Shown: positions 34,704-36,206 of the stretch, in pieces
Layout: every line of letters starts with the position of its first letter
Numbering within the stretch: the stretch's first letter is position 1
DNA from: an uncultured Gammaproteobacteria bacterium
GTDB taxonomy: Bacteria; Pseudomonadota; Gammaproteobacteria; Pseudomonadales; Azotimanducaceae
Length of the DNA stretch: 36,206 nucleotides
NCBI GenBank assembly: GCA_913050215.1
Contig: CAJXBG010000031.1
Span: 1 to 36,206 of the forward strand
Direction of reading: 5' to 3'
Program-made: the position numbers and the translations under genes
The notes under the pieces: model-generated
The model's input: only the letters and a program-made list of their open reading frames with translations
Databases searched by the model: none
What the model was told of the DNA's origin: nothing

Positions 34704-35597
34704 TTATTCGGGCAGCCACGCGGCAATGGCTTCACCAATTTCGTCAGGCGAATCCTCTTGAATAAAATGAGAGCCCGCCACGGTCACCTCGGTGAGATTT
34801 GGCCAGGCACGCACCAGATCTCTTACGGGTCCTGCGATTAATGCGCCAGGTTCGGCGTTCACAAACAGTTTCGGTACATCACATTGTGATAACCACTGAC
34901 TGTATGCGCCCGCAATCTTGACAACATCCTCCGGCTCACCCGCAATAGGAATTTGTCTGGGCCAGGTGAGCGTGGGTCTTCTGTCTTCACCGGGATTCAA
35001 AAACGGTCGACGATATTCTGTCATCTCTGCTTCCGTCAGGTCTCTGAGAATTGATCCCGGGAGCACCGCTTCGACAAATATATTTCTGTTCAACACCATA
35101 TCTTCACCGGCTTCTGAACGAAAACCCTGGAACACCTTGCGCGAAGCTTCGGGAAAACCTCCCCAGGTTGGAATCGGCGCAACAATTGCCTCCATGAAAG
35201 CAATGCCTTTAATCTTCTCCGGATATTCTTGCGCCCAGTGAAACCCGAGAGCAGAACCCCAGTCATGGATAACGAGTGTGACGTTCAAGTGAACGTCTAA
35301 TGCTTCCAGCAGCGCAAAAAGATACTTTCGATGCTCAACAAAGGTATAACTGTCGGGACCGCTGTGATCAAGCTTTTCGGAATCACCCATGCCAATCAGG
35401 TCCGGGGCAATCAGCCGTCCCCTGCCTTCTAGGTGGGGCATGATATTGCGCCACAAAAAAGACGATGTCGGATTACCGTGCAAAAACACAATCGGATCAC
35501 CCTCCCCCTCATCTATATATGCCATGCTTTTACCATGGATCATCTTAGATTTTTTTTGGTAGCGTAATATTTCGGTCGAATAAGACACGAGCGACAT
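34704..35597 (-). CDS. Haloalkane dehalogenase, LinB-like (HLD-II)
   Basis: A 297-residue alpha/beta hydrolase that replaces a carbon-bound halogen with hydroxyl. The HLD-II catalytic pentad is complete: nucleophile Asp112 and halide-binding Trp113 in [10 protein letters not shown], Asn42 in [16 protein letters not shown], Glu136 in FMEAI, and His277 in [14 protein letters not shown]. Long runs such as WPRQIPIAG and NAEPGAL match LinB as I remember it, and this start gives nearly the LinB length (296). An ATG at 35675 would fall on the predicted -35 box, before the transcript begins, so it is rejected; an ATG at 35543 is a shorter alternative. No signal peptide is evident. Substrate is unknown; halogenated natural products are plausible. 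Confidence 0.92.
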   Translation of the reverse strand: MSLVSYSTEILRYQKKSKMIHGKSMAYIDEGEGDPIVFLHGNPTSSFLWRNIMPHLEGRGRLIAPDLIGMGDSEKLDHSGPDSYTFVEHRKYLFALLEALDVHLNVTLVIHDWGSALGFHWAQEYPEKIKGIAFMEAIVAPIPTWGGFPEASRKVFQGFRSEAGEDMVLNRNIFVEAVLPGSILRDLTEAEMTEYRRPFLNPGEDRRPTLTWPRQIPIAGEPEDVVKIAGAYSQWLSQCDVPKLFVNAEPGALIAGPVRDLVRAWPNLTEVTVAGSHFIQEDSPDEIGEAIAAWLPE

Positions 35598-35625
35598 CCT
35601 TCGAGGTAGACAGCAAAAACCTAAA

Positions 35626-35654
35626 TTGTTTTTGAATGATCGCTCATTTATACT
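35626..35654 (+). promoter_or_regulatory. Promoter of the TetR gene
   Basis: TTGTTT (35626-35631) and TATACT (35649-35654) are separated by 17 bases. The -10 box is good and the -35 box moderate. The inverted repeat at 35633-35650 fills the spacer and touches the -10 box, suggesting autorepression. Confidence 0.5.
35633..35650. promoter_or_regulatory. Probable TetR operator
   Basis: TGAATGA and TCATTTA, separated by TCGC, form an inverted repeat with one mismatch (perfect 5-base inner arms AATGA/TCATT). The form resembles operators of AcrR/NemR-type TetR regulators. It overlaps the -10 boxes of both divergent promoters, so a bound dimer would block both directions. Confidence 0.7.
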
Positions 35655-35675
35655 AATTCGGTCCAAAGCTGTCAA
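35647..35675 (-). promoter_or_regulatory. Promoter of the dehalogenase-Rieske operon
   Basis: Read on the minus strand, TTGACA (35675-35670), a 17-base spacer and TATAAA (35652-35647) give a near-consensus sigma-70 promoter. The transcript would start near 35640, inside the inverted repeat and about 43 bases before the chosen dehalogenase start at 35597. Confidence 0.75.
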
Positions 35676-35715
35676 CGATCACAAGTATTTACCACAGGAC
35701 ACAACGGAAACCGGA

Positions 35716-36206
35716 ATGCCAAGACCACCTCTTTTCGACGAAACCGAAGTCATCAATCAATCGATGAAACTGTTCTGGAAGCAGGGCTATGTTGCGACCG
35801 GTATATCGCAAATTTTACAGACCGTCGCCCTGAAACCGGGCAGTTTCTACAATGTTTTTCCGAGCAAGAAGGATTTATTTGTTCGCTCACTGACCCACTA
35901 CCAGCACCATATCGTCGCCGGCAGAATCGCAAAATACCTTGATAACAAGGAGAATCCGCTCGATGCTATCGAATCGTTTTTTCTTTCGTCCTTCGAAAAT
36001 GTCCCCAAAAATGGCATGCTTGGTTGCCTGCTAACAAACACGGCGACGGAGATCGGTAGTCATGACGCCGATATCAGTCAAGTGGTCTGGTCAGGGATGG
36101 AAATGATCGAATCAGCATTTAGGCGTAGGATTGTCGAAGCACAGGCACTGGCGCTTATTGGACCTGAAAAAGACCCGGATGCACTCTCTTTACACTTACT
36201 TTCCTG
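35716..36206 (+). CDS. TetR-family transcriptional regulator, partial
   Basis: An open frame of 163 codons that runs off the right edge of the window. The N-terminal helix-turn-helix lies at about residues 24-48, with GYVATGISQILQTVALKPG and then SFYNVFPSKKDLF, the usual TetR arrangement. The ligand-domain segment NGMLGCLLTNTATEIG is characteristic of the AcuR/NemR-like subgroup, whose ligands are small reactive or unsaturated molecules. GGAAACCGGA precedes the start. It is divergent from the dehalogenase-Rieske operon, and an operator-like repeat lies between them, so it most likely represses both. The inducer is inferred to be the dehalogenase substrate or its product. Confidence 0.9.
   Translation, partial: MPRPPLFDETEVINQSMKLFWKQGYVATGISQILQTVALKPGSFYNVFPSKKDLFVRSLTHYQHHIVAGRIAKYLDNKENPLDAIESFFLSSFENVPKNGMLGCLLTNTATEIGSHDADISQVVWSGMEMIESAFRRRIVEAQALALIGPEKDPDALSLHLLS

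Noticed and set aside
35598-35675. An N-terminal extension of the dehalogenase starting at the ATG at 35675
   Set aside because: That codon coincides with the near-consensus -35 box and the operator would be inside the gene; LinB-type length fits the start at 35597.

Overview
The window looks like a piece of chromosome from an aerobic, heterotrophic gammaproteobacterium, probably marine. The signs are a TonB-dependent receptor, a DUF2956-type protein, lipoproteins with clear lipoboxes, an NAD-dependent FdsGBACD formate dehydrogenase, and many catabolic oxidoreductases of the kind found in degraders of steroids, terpenoids and other hydrophobic carbon. I see no phage genes, insertion sequences, tRNAs, rRNAs or CRISPR arrays. 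The placement is inferred from gene content only.

Layout. (1) 1-5.9 kb: a truncated FAD oxidoreductase diverges from a DHRS1-like short-chain dehydrogenase. Next come a KshA-type Rieske monooxygenase and, divergent from it, a TonB-dependent receptor followed by a good terminator. This reads as an uptake-and-oxidation unit for a steroid-like or terpenoid-like compound. (2) 6.2-7.4 kb: an exported tyrosine-phosphatase-like protein. (3) 7.7-13.3 kb: a MatB-like malonyl-CoA synthetase diverges from an Mcd-like acyl-CoA dehydrogenase, an Mct-type mesaconyl-CoA C1-C4 transferase and an alpha/beta hydrolase with Cys in the nucleophile position. Together these suggest a module for C5 branched dicarboxyl-CoA compounds. 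(4) 13.3-20.1 kb: a cyclophilin lipoprotein, a Spinster-like MFS transporter, a two-gene minus-strand unit (DUF2956 plus an unrecognised 53-aa protein), a quinone-reductase-like MDR enzyme, a Sulfotransfer_4 protein, a hydratase-fold lipoprotein and purT.

(5) 20.1-26.2 kb: the complete fdsGBACD operon on the minus strand converges on purT and overlaps its 3' end. Both use formate, one by oxidising it to CO2 with NAD and the other by using it for purine synthesis. (6) 26.5-33.4 kb: a thiolase, a Gfo/Idh/MocA oxidoreductase and a tightly overlapping uxuA-uxaC-uxuB operon that would take glucuronate to 2-keto-3-deoxygluconate, followed by a small lipoprotein. (7) 33.4-36.2 kb: a LinB-like haloalkane dehalogenase and a second, ring-hydroxylating-type Rieske oxygenase form a two-gene operon. 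A TetR regulator, truncated by the window end, is divergent from it. The shared intergenic region holds a near-consensus promoter and an inverted repeat placed to control both directions.

The observations most worth following up are the Mcd/Mct/Cys-hydrolase/MatB module, the TetR-controlled dehalogenase-Rieske operon with its readable operator, the lipoprotein version of a normally cytoplasmic hydratase fold, and the 53-aa small protein at 15477-15638.
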